Notes under the pieces: model-generated
The model's input: only the letters and a program-made list of their open reading frames with translations
Databases searched by the model: none
Told to the model about the DNA's origin: nothing
Shown here: piece after piece, positions 24,893-34,347 of the stretch
Position numbering within the stretch: the stretch's first letter is position 1
Layout: each line of letters starts with the position of its first letter
DNA from: Oceanobacillus arenosus
GTDB taxonomy: Bacteria; Bacillota; Bacilli; Bacillales; Amphibacillaceae
Direction: 5' to 3'
DNA length: 64,000 nucleotides
NCBI RefSeq assembly: GCF_003369575.1
Contig: NZ_PIOC01000027.1
Coordinates: 1-64,000 of the forward strand
Program-made: the position numbers and the translations under genes

Positions 24893-27322
24893 TTATGATC
24901 GAACGTAAGCATCAAATGCTTTGTTCACCGCTTCTACAATTTCCTGATACGATGCCTCTACTTCATCATCCTTCAATGTCTTGTCAGGGTGTTGATATAG
25001 CAAGCTATAGGCAATGGACTTCTTGCCATCTTCCACATTTCCCCCTTGATACACATCAAAGATTTCTACTTGCTTCACAAGTGGCGCACCAACTTCTTTA
25101 ATTAACGTCTGCACATCGCCTGCATGTACATGCTCATCAAGAATAAATGCAATATCACGTTCAATTGAAGGATATTTTGGTATCGACGTAAATGATGGCG
25201 CAGCATCATATTTCTTGATCAGTACATCCAAATTTATATCAAATACATAGGTAGCTTTTAAATCCAATTCTTTTTCGAGACTTGGATGAAGCTGACCGAT
25301 AAAGCCAACCATATTGCCATCTACTTCTAATGAAGCTGTTCTGCCTGGATGCATATCCGCTAGCTTCACAGGTGAGAAAGTTACTGGGATTTTCAGGAAG
25401 TCGAATAGCCCTTCGACAATCCCTTTCACAACGAAGAAATCAACATCCTTCACTTCTTGCTGCCATGGATGCTCCACCCATTTACCAGTTACTGCACCAG
25501 AAGCACGCAATAATTCTGTTGGCTGCTTCGTTAATGTTTCTTCATCGCTAATAAATACATTGCCTACTTCATAAAATGCAAGATTTGCTTGGTTTCTCGC
25601 TTGATTATACGTTAGGCTATGCAGTAATTCAGGCAAAATACTTAATCGTAAATATTTATGATCCTCAGTCATTGGCAATGCTAACGCTATAGCCTGTGGA
25701 TTTTGTTCCCTTACCTCAGGACTGATTAGTTTCGTAATGTCCGCTTCACTCGTTAACGAGTATGTCATTGTTTCCATTAAACCGGCACTTTGCAAATAGT
25801 TTTTTACTTGTCGTTTTAATGCCTGTCTTCCTGTTAATCCACCAGATTGTGCGACACCAACTGGAAGTGTAAATGGTAAGTGATCATAGCCATAAATGCG
25901 TGCTATTTCTTCAAGCATATCTTCGAAGATCGTAATATCACCACGACGAGTTGGCACATGAACCGTGAAATCATTACCAGCTTGCTCAAATGTAAAGTCA
26001 AGACGTTTTAAAATTGCTGCAATCGTTGACGCATCAATTTCTGTACCTAATCGTTCATTTACTCGTGCAGTATTTACTTCTACTATTTTTTCAGAACGAT
26101 CGAGTGCATCATATTCAACAACATCTGCTAAAACAGTGCCACCCGCATATTGTTTTAGTAGCTGACAAGCACGGATTCCCGCACGTTTCACACGATTCGG
26201 ATCAATGCCCTTTTCATATCTTGTACTTGCTTCACTTCTTAATCCTGTAGCTTTCACTGTATTTCGAATCGAAGCACCGTTGAAATATGCTGCTTCTAAT
26301 AAGATCGTTTTCGTTTCGTTCATTACTTCTGAGTTAGCACCGCCCATGACACCAGCGATTGCAGTTGCTTCCTTCCCATTAGTAATGACCAAAGTGTCTG
26401 CTCCCAGTGTTCTTTCCTGGTTATCCAATGTCGTTATTTTCTCTCCGTCAACTGCACGACGAACAACAATTTTATCCGACGCAAATCGATCATAATCGAA
26501 TGCATGCAATGGTTGGCCATATTCTAATAAAACATAGTTTGTAATATCAACGACATTATTAATCGGACGAATACCTGCAGCCATTAAATAATTCCGCATC
26601 CATAGTGGCGATGCTTTAATTTCAACATCTTTAATTATAAATGCTCCGTAATATGGATTTAAGTCCTCTGCTTCGACTTCAACCTTAATAAAATCATGAG
26701 CCGATTTTTTGCTTTCAATTTTTAACGATTCATCTGGTAATATGATTGGCTTGTCTAAAATAGCTGCCACTTCATATGCAACACCTAGCATGCTTAACGC
26801 ATCTGCTCTATTTGGCGTTAGATCTAGTTCCAGCACTGCATCATCAAGATTTAATAATGATGTAACACTTTCACCAGCGACTGTATCCTCAGGAAAAATG
26901 AAAATCCCATCGGCAACATCTGCTGGAATATATTCTGGATCAAGTCCTAATTCCTTCAATGAGCAAATCATCCCATTTGATTCAATACCGCGGAGCTTCA
27001 CTTTCTTAATTTTAATATCTCCAGGAAGTTTGGCGCCTGGAAGTGCTACCGCTACTTTTTGCCCTTTTGCAACGTTTGGTGCACCACAAACGATTTGCAA
27101 TGTTTCTTCCCCAACATCAACCTGACAAAGATTTAATTTATCTGCATCTGGATGCTTCTCACATGAAGCAACATATCCAACCACAACGTTCGTGCTTTTC
27201 GCAGCAATATAGGTTACATGGTCCACTTCGATTCCAGATTTTGTAATTTTTTCTGCTAATTGTTCAGGAGTAATTTCTCCTAAATCTACATAGTTTTTTA
27301 ACCAATTATAGGATACTAACAA
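24893..27322 (-). CDS. pheT: Phenylalanyl-tRNA synthetase beta subunit
   Basis: This 809-residue subunit of the heterotetrameric enzyme has the expected domain series: an EMAP-like tRNA-binding domain at about 40-150 (VGYVASCEKHPDADKLNLC), B3/B4 editing domain (about 210-390; GVMGGANSEV), B5 domain, a catalytic-like core, and a C-terminal ferredoxin-fold anticodon-binding domain (about 717-809, PKYPSIERDIAFI). The start is TTG preceded by AAGGAGG. It is co-transcribed with pheS (14 nt gap). Confidence 0.98.
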   Translation of the reverse strand: MLVSYNWLKNYVDLGEITPEQLAEKITKSGIEVDHVTYIAAKSTNVVVGYVASCEKHPDADKLNLCQVDVGEETLQIVCGAPNVAKGQKVAVALPGAKLPGDIKIKKVKLRGIESNGMICSLKELGLDPEYIPADVADGIFIFPEDTVAGESVTSLLNLDDAVLELDLTPNRADALSMLGVAYEVAAILDKPIILPDESLKIESKKSAHDFIKVEVEAEDLNPYYGAFIIKDVEIKASPLWMRNYLMAAGIRPINNVVDITNYVLLEYGQPLHAFDYDRFASDKIVVRRAVDGEKITTLDNQERTLGADTLVITNGKEATAIAGVMGGANSEVMNETKTILLEAAYFNGASIRNTVKATGLRSEASTRYEKGIDPNRVKRAGIRACQLLKQYAGGTVLADVVEYDALDRSEKIVEVNTARVNERLGTEIDASTIAAILKRLDFTFEQAGNDFTVHVPTRRGDITIFEDMLEEIARIYGYDHLPFTLPVGVAQSGGLTGRQALKRQVKNYLQSAGLMETMTYSLTSEADITKLISPEVREQNPQAIALALPMTEDHKYLRLSILPELLHSLTYNQARNQANLAFYEVGNVFISDEETLTKQPTELLRASGAVTGKWVEHPWQQEVKDVDFFVVKGIVEGLFDFLKIPVTFSPVKLADMHPGRTASLEVDGNMVGFIGQLHPSLEKELDLKATYVFDINLDVLIKKYDAAPSFTSIPKYPSIERDIAFILDEHVHAGDVQTLIKEVGAPLVKQVEIFDVYQGGNVEDGKKSIAYSLLYQHPDKTLKDDEVEASYQEIVEAVNKAFDAYVRS

Positions 27323-27336
27323 GTTAATTTACCTCC

Positions 27337-28371
27337 TTATGCCTGATGGTATTGCTTTAAGAATCGTTTATCATTTGTATAAAATGCGCGAATATCATTT
27401 ACGCCGTATTTCAGCATGGCAATTCGTTCTGGTCCCATACCGAATGCAAAACCGGAATATTCTCTTGGATCATATCCAGCCATTTCTAACACGCGTGGGT
27501 GAACCATTCCACCACCAAGGATTTCAATCCAGCCGGTTCCCTTACATACAGAGCAACCTTCACCGTGACAAACCTTACAAGAAATATCCATTTCGACAGA
27601 TGGCTCTGTGAATGGGAAGAAACTTGGGCGCAGACGGATTTCCCGGTCTTCACCAAACATTTTCTTCGCGAATACATCCAGTGTGCCTTTTAAATCACTC
27701 ATCCGGACATTTTTATCCACGTATAACCCTTCAATTTGCGTGAATTGATGGGAATGTGTTGCATCATCATTATCACGGCGGTACACCTTACCAGGGCAAA
27801 TCATTTTAAAGGCTTTCTCGCCCTTGTATTCCTTCATTGTCCGTGCTTGCACTGGTGACGTATGGGTACGCATTAATAATTCATTTGTAATGTAAAAAGT
27901 ATCCTGCATATCACGTGCCGGATGGTTTTTCGGCAGGTTTAATGCTTCAAAGTTAAAATAGTCTGTTTCAACTTCTGGACCTTCTCTTACTTCATAGCCC
28001 ATGCCGATAAATAAATCCTCAATCTCTTCCACGATGCTCGTTAATAAATGCGGTCCGCCTTGCTTCACTGGTTTACCAGGCAATGTCACATCAATTGCTT
28101 CTGCTTCTAATTGCTTTTCCAATGCAATTTGCTCAAGTTTTTCATTTTTTGCATCTAATGCAGTGGTGATTGCATCACGTACTTTATTAGCAATTTCTCC
28201 GATAACTGGGCGTTCTTCTTTGGAAAGCTTCCCCATTCCTTTTAATACACCGGTTAATGAGCCTTTTTTGCCTAAATATGCAACACGGATTTCTTGTAGT
28301 GCTTTGATTTCATCGGTTCCAGCTATTTTCTCTAATGCTTCGACCTGAATTGCTTGTAGTTGCTCTTTCAT
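27337..28371 (-). CDS. pheS: Phenylalanyl-tRNA synthetase alpha subunit
   Basis: This 344-residue catalytic subunit has an N-terminal coiled coil (about 1-90) and a class II core: motif 1 around [17 protein letters not shown], motif 2 in [21 protein letters not shown], and motif 3 in [14 protein letters not shown]. Four cysteines in [17 protein letters not shown] suggest a zinc-binding insertion, seen in some Firmicutes. It is controlled by the T-box leader at 28396-28680. AAGGAGG precedes the ATG. Confidence 0.98.
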   Translation of the reverse strand: MKEQLQAIQVEALEKIAGTDEIKALQEIRVAYLGKKGSLTGVLKGMGKLSKEERPVIGEIANKVRDAITTALDAKNEKLEQIALEKQLEAEAIDVTLPGKPVKQGGPHLLTSIVEEIEDLFIGMGYEVREGPEVETDYFNFEALNLPKNHPARDMQDTFYITNELLMRTHTSPVQARTMKEYKGEKAFKMICPGKVYRRDNDDATHSHQFTQIEGLYVDKNVRMSDLKGTLDVFAKKMFGEDREIRLRPSFFPFTEPSVEMDISCKVCHGEGCSVCKGTGWIEILGGGMVHPRVLEMAGYDPREYSGFAFGMGPERIAMLKYGVNDIRAFYTNDKRFLKQYHQA

Positions 28372-28395
28372 TGTCGTTTAACCTCCTTAAAAGTA

Positions 28396-28680
28396 TAAAA
28401 AAGCCCCATCCCTGAAAAGGGACGAGGCTTTGATTTCGCGGTACCACCCTTGTTGACAATTGGGTATACTTCTCCCCTTTTGTCCAACTTAAATCTGATA
28501 ACGGATTTACATCCGGAACACCTTTACCCATCAACTGATGAGGTCCAAGTGCCAGCTCCAGAGTGAAATAATAACAATTCATACGATGGAAATGCTCGCA
28601 GTCTTAGGACATTTCCTCCCTTTATCGCTCATAATTGTTACCTAGCTCTTTCAACGCTCTTCTATTTACACATATCGTGT
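28396..28680 (-). promoter_or_regulatory. T-box leader of pheST (Phe)
   Basis: The minus strand has the T-box sequence AAGGGTGGTACCGCG (around 28436-28450) followed by the terminator at 28396-28431 (AAAGCCTCGTCCC with GGGATGGGGCTTT and a U tract). Upstream is a stem I bounded by AACAATT/AATTGTT. The bulge after it reads ATTATTTCACTC, in which TTC followed by A is the likely phenylalanine specifier. Uncharged tRNA-Phe would favour antitermination. Confidence 0.95.
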
Positions 28681-28682
28681 AT

Positions 28683-28711
28683 ATTATAATGAATTTACGG
28701 TATTGTTGCAA
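28683..28711 (-). promoter_or_regulatory. Sigma-A promoter of pheST
   Basis: On the minus strand TTGCAA (28706-28711), 17 nt, TATAAT (28683-28688), just upstream of the T-box leader. It begins within the gap after the rRNA methyltransferase gene. Confidence 0.85.
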
Positions 28712-28712
28712 C

Positions 28713-29450
28713 TTATCTTTTCAGATAGTACATTAAAATCCCAGCAGCAATGCTGACATTTAATGATTCCGCTCGGCCGTATATCGGAATTGTAACAATC
28801 TCATCCGCCGCATCAATAAGCTCCTTCTTCACCCCAGCGCCTTCATTTCCTAGGATTAGCGCCACTTTTTCATCGATTGTGATTTCATTGTATTTCTTTG
28901 CATTCTGTAATGCGGTTGCCCATATTTTAAAACCATTCTTCCTCAATTCTATAACTTCATTGCTCAAGTTCGCGTGATAAATCGGAATATGGAATATCGA
29001 TCCTTGGGTGGAACGAATCACCTTATCATTATAAACATCAACCGTACCATGACCAAGAACGATTCCATCCATTCCTGCCGCGTCTGCGGTTCTGATCATC
29101 GTCCCTAAATTCCCCGGATCCTGGACAGAATCAATTAGGAGCAAGTGGTTTCCCTCACGCTCCAGTGCTTCCTTCATTTCCACCACTGCCGCAACCCCTT
29201 GAGGCGTTTGTGTTTGGGTAATCAATTCAAATACTTGCTCATTTACTCGTTCCACTTCATAATTCTGGCACCAATTCGGTAGCTCGACCGCTTCTTCTGC
29301 GATAATTTCACGTATAACCCAGTCACTTTTCCATGCTTCTTCTAATAGGTGAAAGCCTTCGATTAAAAAGGTTTGATTATTATTTCGTTCTTTGCGATTA
29401 TGTAGCTTTTTCCATGCTTTTACTCGTTCGTTTTTAACTGATGTGATCAT
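28713..29450 (-). CDS. ysgA: TrmH/SpoU-family rRNA 2'-O-methyltransferase (YsgA)
   Basis: This protein of about 245 residues has an N-terminal substrate-binding domain (FLIEGFHLLEEAW) and a C-terminal SPOUT knot domain. SpoU motifs are DSVQDPGNLGTMIRTADAAG, LILGNEGAGVKKEL and the SLNVSIAAGILMY motif at the end. It probably methylates 23S rRNA; the exact site is not decided by sequence. The frame is open to 29486, but AAGGATGG before the ATG at 29450 and similarity of MITSVKNERVKAWKKLH to B. subtilis YsgA favour that start. Order pheS-ysgA-sspI is conserved. Confidence 0.92.
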   Translation of the reverse strand: MITSVKNERVKAWKKLHNRKERNNNQTFLIEGFHLLEEAWKSDWVIREIIAEEAVELPNWCQNYEVERVNEQVFELITQTQTPQGVAAVVEMKEALEREGNHLLLIDSVQDPGNLGTMIRTADAAGMDGIVLGHGTVDVYNDKVIRSTQGSIFHIPIYHANLSNEVIELRKNGFKIWATALQNAKKYNEITIDEKVALILGNEGAGVKKELIDAADEIVTIPIYGRAESLNVSIAAGILMYYLKR

Positions 29451-29545
29451 ATTTTCCATCCTTGTCATTTTTTCTTCTTTCATCATACATATTTATATAG
29501 TGATTGGTCAAACTATCGGTAACGCATGAAATGAGGTGGATGATG

Positions 29546-29764
29546 ATGGACTTAAATATTCGTAAAGCAATACTGCATAATATTTCATCGAATGACCAAG
29601 CACAATTAGAGGCAACGATTGTCGATGCTATCCAGGCTGGGGAGGAAAAGATGCTTCCAGGGCTCGGATTTTTGTTTGAACTGATTTGGAATCAGTCAAC
29701 AGAAGAGGATAAGAAAGAAATGGTAACCACACTTGAACAAGGCGTCAAGCAAGCAACCATGTGA
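29546..29764 (+). CDS. sspI: Small acid-soluble spore protein SspI
   Basis: This 72-residue spore core protein begins [14 protein letters not shown] and contains the highly conserved [21 protein letters not shown] segment. SspI is a minor SASP made in the forespore under sigma-G in B. subtilis; its role is unknown. GAGGTGG precedes three in-frame ATGs (29540, 29543, 29546); the last gives the family N terminus. It is divergent from ysgA, as in B. subtilis. Confidence 0.95.
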   Translation: MDLNIRKAILHNISSNDQAQLEATIVDAIQAGEEKMLPGLGFLFELIWNQSTEEDKKEMVTTLEQGVKQATM

Positions 29765-29964
29765 AAATTTTTGCCTTTTTGATACCAATATAAGTTAACG
29801 TAACGACATAATCAGAACTAGGTAATTGCAATAGTCTTCTTCAACTGGGGCAGCCTTTGAATGGATAGAATTATATAATGGTTGATTATTCTTATATGTA
29901 AATCCAATTCAGCGACTGTCCCGCACCACTTGCTTTAATAAAATTACAATTACGGAGGACATGT

Positions 29965-30123
29965 ATGCAAAAAGATAAACAAGCTATAAATGAATTGGTT
30001 TCTAGTATGAAACCAGGATTTGCTGGTACCGATGTTAAAAAGGTAAAACAAGAAATCCAGAAAGATATAAGTGAAGGACAAGGTGCAATGACTTCTAGAG
30101 AGGCAGGAGCAATGCGAGATTAA
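29965..30123 (+). CDS. 52-residue protein with SASP-like C-terminal motif
   Basis: A 52-codon ORF starts at an ATG with GGAGG 5 nt away. The second half reads VKKVKQEIQKDIS, then MTSREAG. The K-x-EI ... TSR-x-x-G spacing recalls the first half of the alpha/beta SASP signature (EIA ... TSRANGSVGGE), but the ORF stops just after it, with no second half. It lies 200 nt after sspI on the same strand. A spore-core role is only a guess; it could also be an unrelated small hydrophilic protein. Confidence 0.6.
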   Translation: MQKDKQAINELVSSMKPGFAGTDVKKVKQEIQKDISEGQGAMTSREAGAMRD

Positions 30124-30196
30124 AGAAGATTATCTTCTTACTCTATATTAGATCTGCATTGCAGTGTTAAAATAACATATAGTTAAAGAAGCCGTT

Positions 30197-30466
30197 TTAG
30201 TTAGATCTATTTATTCTAGTAAAAATAATCCTCCTAAAAACCATACAAATTGTCATAATAACAATAGTTATGACATATCCAAGTTTCCAGCTTTCGGGAC
30301 AATTGATAAGCATATAAATAAACCGATAATTAGTAAACTTGTTTTAAACACCGGTTGGTTTAAATACTGTGTACCCGACATTAGATTTAACTGTGCTTTT
30401 CATAATTTGGAGCAATCCAATAAGTGTTAAGGAATACAATAAAAATAAATGAACTTTTTTCCTCAA
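30197..30466 (-). pseudogene. Decayed small membrane-protein gene
   Basis: Three overlapping frames read as one plausible protein of about 88 residues. Frame one begins at a TTG with AGGAAAGG upstream (MRKKVHLFLLYSLTLIGLLQ). Frame two gives YLNQPVFKTSLLIIGLFICL. Frame three gives SWKLGYVITIVIMTICMVF and ends at 30197. Each piece holds one hydrophobic helix. Two frameshifts would be needed to join them, so the gene looks inactivated. The family is not recognised. Confidence 0.45.
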
Positions 30467-30682
30467 TTTTTTCACCTTTCCTAAGTTATTTTACTTTCTG
30501 ATTATTATTGCTTATTGTGCCTATTTCCCTCAAAATCACATAAGTCGATTAGACTATAATATACCTATTATCCATATAAGAAATCAAAAGCTTTCGGTAC
30601 GGTAGGCTATGAAAAAAGATTGCCAGTAAAATGATGATCTTCTCATGAACCTCCTGCACCAGTAAACGCAAGTAGAAAGTTA

Positions 30683-30889
30683 CTATTTCTCTTCCTTCGA
30701 TTTTGATACGAGATACATCAATGGTCCAACAATAATTAACCCTGCAGTAGCTGTACCTAAAAACAGAGCAGTATATGACAACAATTCAATATTCTCGCCT
30801 AAAATAATATCGATAAAGATACGGAGGATGGTGACTATTGTAGGAAATACCAGTGACCATAACAGCAATCTTTTTAATTTATCTGACAC
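30683..30889 (-). CDS. Small two-helix membrane protein
   Basis: A 68-residue protein with hydrophobic segments at about 10-30 (LWSLVFPTIVTILRIFIDII) and 37-61, and a lysine/glutamate-rich end. The reading frame opens at a GTG 57 nt upstream (30946), but the GTG at 30889 has an AAGGAGGG site 8 nt away and is preferred. No family is recognised. It lies in the accessory stretch between the spore genes and the ABC cassette, with no partner gene. Confidence 0.6.
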   Translation of the reverse strand: MSDKLKRLLLWSLVFPTIVTILRIFIDIILGENIELLSYTALFLGTATAGLIIVGPLMYLVSKSKEEK

Positions 30890-30946
30890 ATTTTCTCCCT
30901 CCTTGATTAAATCTAAGAGCGTTGATGTATTTCTAATTGGAATCAC

Positions 30947-31169
30947 CCTCCCTTTTTAAAAAATCTATTTTTATTCTAACATAAATATTCAGAATACATC
31001 GCAGAGTCAATTACATAATGAGTCATGCTGTTTTCAACTAATTAGAACTCCAATTCACTAAAATGGATGCATACAATTCTCAAACACAATCACAGCGTAA
31101 TGTAATTTCGTATCGCTAGGACAAGCTGCCGTAACATCCATTAATTTGATAAATCTAACAATAACCACG
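30947..31169. other. Gene-free AT-rich stretch
   Basis: About 220 nt upstream of the small membrane gene; no ORF, RNA or repeat is recognised. Sequence between 31225 and 31400 is likewise AT-rich and featureless. Confidence 0.4.
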
Positions 31170-31224
31170 TTTATCCCGAATTACCTGACTGTAAGACCCC
31201 CACTTTAATGAAGTTTCACTTTAT
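31170..31224 (-). repeat. Family D repeat, copy 1
   Basis: Read on the minus strand: AAAGTGAAACTTCATTA, then GTGGGGGTCTTACAG and TAATTCGGGATAAA. The same blocks in the same order occur on the plus strand at 51261-51365, where extra sequence separates the first two. Confidence 0.75.
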
Positions 31225-31404
31225 TAAGAAAAATAATAATTAATACCTATAAATAATTATGTAGACTTTCCTTTCTTACATTGCTGTTGAATATATTACA
31301 TATATTACCATTTTACTAGGTAAATATTATTAGTTAAAAATCTTAAATTAAAGATAATTCCGTGACTTTTGCCTTAATAAACATTAACTAACATTTTACG
31401 TTGG

Positions 31405-31433
31405 TTGACTCCCCTTTCATAAAATGATATAAA
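31405..31433 (+). promoter_or_regulatory. Sigma-A promoter of the ABC cassette
   Basis: TTGACT (31405-31410), 17-nt spacer, TATAAA (31428-31433), about 70 nt before the start of the first cassette gene. Confidence 0.8.
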
Positions 31434-31504
31434 ACATAAGAATGCCAACGTAAGTCATATAATCAAAATGTTGGTAAAAGTTTAAATCGAGAGGGGAATT
31501 CTTC

Positions 31505-33088
31505 GTGAATGAAACAACGAATGATGGGAGTAACAACAATAAAAAAGGGGTGTCCAAAGGAATTATTGCAATCACCATTATTGCTGTACTAGCAATTGGG
31601 GGCGCTGTGTCAGCATTTATGCTCAATAATTTATCCTTAAAAGATTCTTACTTTCTAGCAGAACAGAAATCGTTAGAATTCATGAGTAATAAATTAGAAG
31701 AACGATATGAACCTGAACTAGATTGGTATGAACACTCAAAAGAAAATGCAACAGAATCAAAAGTAGACCTTTCTGGTGAGTATAATGTTCCTTCAACTGA
31801 AACAGCGGTCGATGGTGTTGATCCAGCACAAATTATTAATAACTCAAATCTAACAATTACAGCTGCTACAGATATGAAGAACAAGCAGATCTCTACGGAT
31901 ATCGCAGCATCAATTGGCGGAATTGAAGTAAATGACTTGAATTTCTCATTTACAAACGAGAAATTGATGCTCAGCTTACCTTTCGTTGATGAAGTGATTC
32001 AATTAAAGGATGCGGATTTAGGTCCCCTCCTTTATGAAATAGACCCAGTTTCCTTTACCGGTGAAGAAACATTGGAATTAGACAGTATTTTCGAAGGTAA
32101 TGGGGCTCTATCCAAAGAGGATATGGAATATTTTAATAAAGAATATGGTAAAATGATTTATGATAAATTGCCGGAAGATGCATTTACAACTAAGGAAGAA
32201 ACAGTGGAAGTAAATGGAGAATCAATTAATGCTGAGAAAATAAGCATGCAGCTTACAGAAGCACAAGTAAAAGAGATATTAACAGCAGTATTCGATAAAA
32301 TGGAAAAAGATGACAAACTGAAGGATTTAATCCGTCAGCAAGCGGGATTCCAATTAGGGGGTACTGTTACAGCTGATCCTGAAATTGAGCAATTACTATC
32401 AGACTTTGAAAGTAGTATTGCTGATGCAAAAGCTGGATTAGCAGATTTCCAGATTCCAAACGGTTTTAACTCCACTATTTGGGTAGCAAACGATTTAATC
32501 GTACAACGGGACCTAGCCATTGAAATGGGGCCATCTGCTGATGAATTAGTCAGTTTCTCAGTAAAAGGCGGACAAATATTGAAAGATGCAAGTCAATTCT
32601 TTGATTATGACCTGGGATTTGCTGAAGCTGATAACGAGGGCGTCATTAATATTGCTGGCAACCTAGCATGGGAAGATACTAAGGCAACAGATAAGGTTAG
32701 CTTAACAGCAGACGGATTTACCATTACGTATGATGGCAACGAAGCCTTAGCAGATGGAACGCGTGATTTTGAACGTATCTTTACTTTCGATGACACCACT
32801 ACTTCAGGTTCTTTAAACTGGAAGGGTTCTGCAAAGTATGATAATGACCAAATGAGTTCCGAGCATAGCTTCTCCATTGAAAGCCCAGAAATTTCGCAGG
32901 ATATGCTTGCCCTACATGTAAATGTGGAAGGTAAAACAATCGATAAAGTAGAAATGCCTGCTGAAGATAATATAAAAGATATTGGAGAATTGGGCGCACA
33001 AGGAACGATGGAATATTTCGAGCTTGAAGTTGTCCCAAGCTTCCAAGAGTGGTTATTTACAACAATGGCCGGAAGTGGGAATTTCTAA
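31505..33088 (+). CDS. Large membrane-anchored extracytoplasmic protein of an ABC cassette
   Basis: This 527-residue protein has a short polar N terminus, one membrane helix at about 20-42 (GIIAITIIAVLAIGGAVSAF), and a long hydrophilic, acidic, exported domain. No cleavage site or lipobox is visible, so it is probably an anchored protein. I cannot name its family with certainty. Segments such as VEVNGESINAEKISMQLTE resemble the lipid-carrier-like folds of some exported Bacillus proteins, but this is a weak impression. The GTG start has GAGAGGGG upstream. Two ABC-2 permeases and an ATPase follow closely, so it likely works with that exporter. Confidence 0.75.
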   Translation: MNETTNDGSNNNKKGVSKGIIAITIIAVLAIGGAVSAFMLNNLSLKDSYFLAEQKSLEFMSNKLEERYEPELDWYEHSKENATESKVDLSGEYNVPSTETAVDGVDPAQIINNSNLTITAATDMKNKQISTDIAASIGGIEVNDLNFSFTNEKLMLSLPFVDEVIQLKDADLGPLLYEIDPVSFTGEETLELDSIFEGNGALSKEDMEYFNKEYGKMIYDKLPEDAFTTKEETVEVNGESINAEKISMQLTEAQVKEILTAVFDKMEKDDKLKDLIRQQAGFQLGGTVTADPEIEQLLSDFESSIADAKAGLADFQIPNGFNSTIWVANDLIVQRDLAIEMGPSADELVSFSVKGGQILKDASQFFDYDLGFAEADNEGVINIAGNLAWEDTKATDKVSLTADGFTITYDGNEALADGTRDFERIFTFDDTTTSGSLNWKGSAKYDNDQMSSEHSFSIESPEISQDMLALHVNVEGKTIDKVEMPAEDNIKDIGELGAQGTMEYFELEVVPSFQEWLFTTMAGSGNF

Positions 33089-33123
33089 AATTTATTCGTT
33101 TTTAAGAAATGGAAGTGTACTGC

Positions 33124-34347
33124 ATGAATCGTATCAAACACATTCAATTATTTACGAAAAGCAATTTTATGCAGCTAAAGAGGAAGTGGCTCCCACTTCC
33201 TCTTCTTTTCATTTTCCCATTATTATTAGTTGGGATAATTGCTGCCCTTGTGATTACAATCGTTTTACCAGAAGAAAATGATCCGATTCGAATTGGCCTC
33301 GTCGACTTAGACAAGTCCGATGAAACAAAACTAGTCACAAGCTTAATGGAAGAATCATCTGCAATAAGTACATTTATTCAATTACATAGTATGACAGAAA
33401 TTCAAGCAAAAATAGCAATCGAGAATGATGCCATTAGTTCCTATCTCGTCTTTCCCGAAGGATTTACTGACAGCCTGTACACTGGTGAGTCTGTTCAATT
33501 GCCGATAGTTGGCAATCCAAACCGGAAGATTGATAGCTTTTTAATTCAAGAAATTATTAAAAGTGTGACAAGGCATATTCGCAGCTCACAGGCAAATATC
33601 CTCACGATTAATGAATATGCCAAACAATTAGGTATGGACGATGATACTAGGAATGAACTCGTGTTTGAACAGTTTAAGGAATTCGTTTTCTATACGCTTG
33701 GCAGTAATCAAATATTGAATGAAAAAGAACTGACAAACATCGCGACATCGTCACCGATTCATTATTTTAGCCTTGCAGCATGGTTTATCGTTTTAACCAT
33801 TTGGCTGCTCACCATTTATCGTTTTCTCAGCAATGAATCGCCATTAAGAATGAAACAACGGATGAAGCTATATGGGGTTACTGAGCTGCAGCAAATCCTT
33901 GCGAAAGGTTTTGTGACACTGATTACTGCTGTTTTTTTTGCGGCGATTACCTTTATTTGGCTTCAGCTATTTCTTTCCTTTGAATTAATTTTAGAGGATT
34001 ATGTCAGAATCATTGGTCTTTTATTATTATATTGCATCGCATTTTTAATCGGTATGGCAATCATAGAAACGATCATCTCAGCTCCAAAAGTGAGCCTGTT
34101 CATCCAATTATTATTTACTTTAGCAATTCTAGCCTGTAGTGGTGCGATCCTTCCTGCGATTTATTTACCATTACAACTACAGGAGTTTATAGGCTATAGC
34201 TTTTCCTACCAGGCCTTTTCTTGGATTTCAGATATTATTCTGAACGGGCGAATGTATGCAGACTTTATCCCACTGCTATTAACGATGCTCGCGGGATATT
34301 TCATTTTACTTGGGATTTCTATGTGGAAGGAGCGTGTTCGGTCATGA
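33124..34347 (+). CDS. ABC-2 type exporter permease 1
   Basis: A protein of about 407 residues: one N-terminal membrane helix (about 25-50), an extracytoplasmic domain of about 160 residues, then five helices from about 215 to 400. This is the YhgE/NatB-like ABC-2 layout. The in-frame ATG 15 nt upstream lacks a good ribosome site; GGAAGTG before 33124 favours the later one. The stop overlaps the start of the second permease (ATGA), showing translational coupling. Substrate unknown. Confidence 0.85.
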   Translation: MNRIKHIQLFTKSNFMQLKRKWLPLPLLFIFPLLLVGIIAALVITIVLPEENDPIRIGLVDLDKSDETKLVTSLMEESSAISTFIQLHSMTEIQAKIAIENDAISSYLVFPEGFTDSLYTGESVQLPIVGNPNRKIDSFLIQEIIKSVTRHIRSSQANILTINEYAKQLGMDDDTRNELVFEQFKEFVFYTLGSNQILNEKELTNIATSSPIHYFSLAAWFIVLTIWLLTIYRFLSNESPLRMKQRMKLYGVTELQQILAKGFVTLITAVFFAAITFIWLQLFLSFELILEDYVRIIGLLLLYCIAFLIGMAIIETIISAPKVSLFIQLLFTLAILACSGAILPAIYLPLQLQEFIGYSFSYQAFSWISDIILNGRMYADFIPLLLTMLAGYFILLGISMWKERVRS

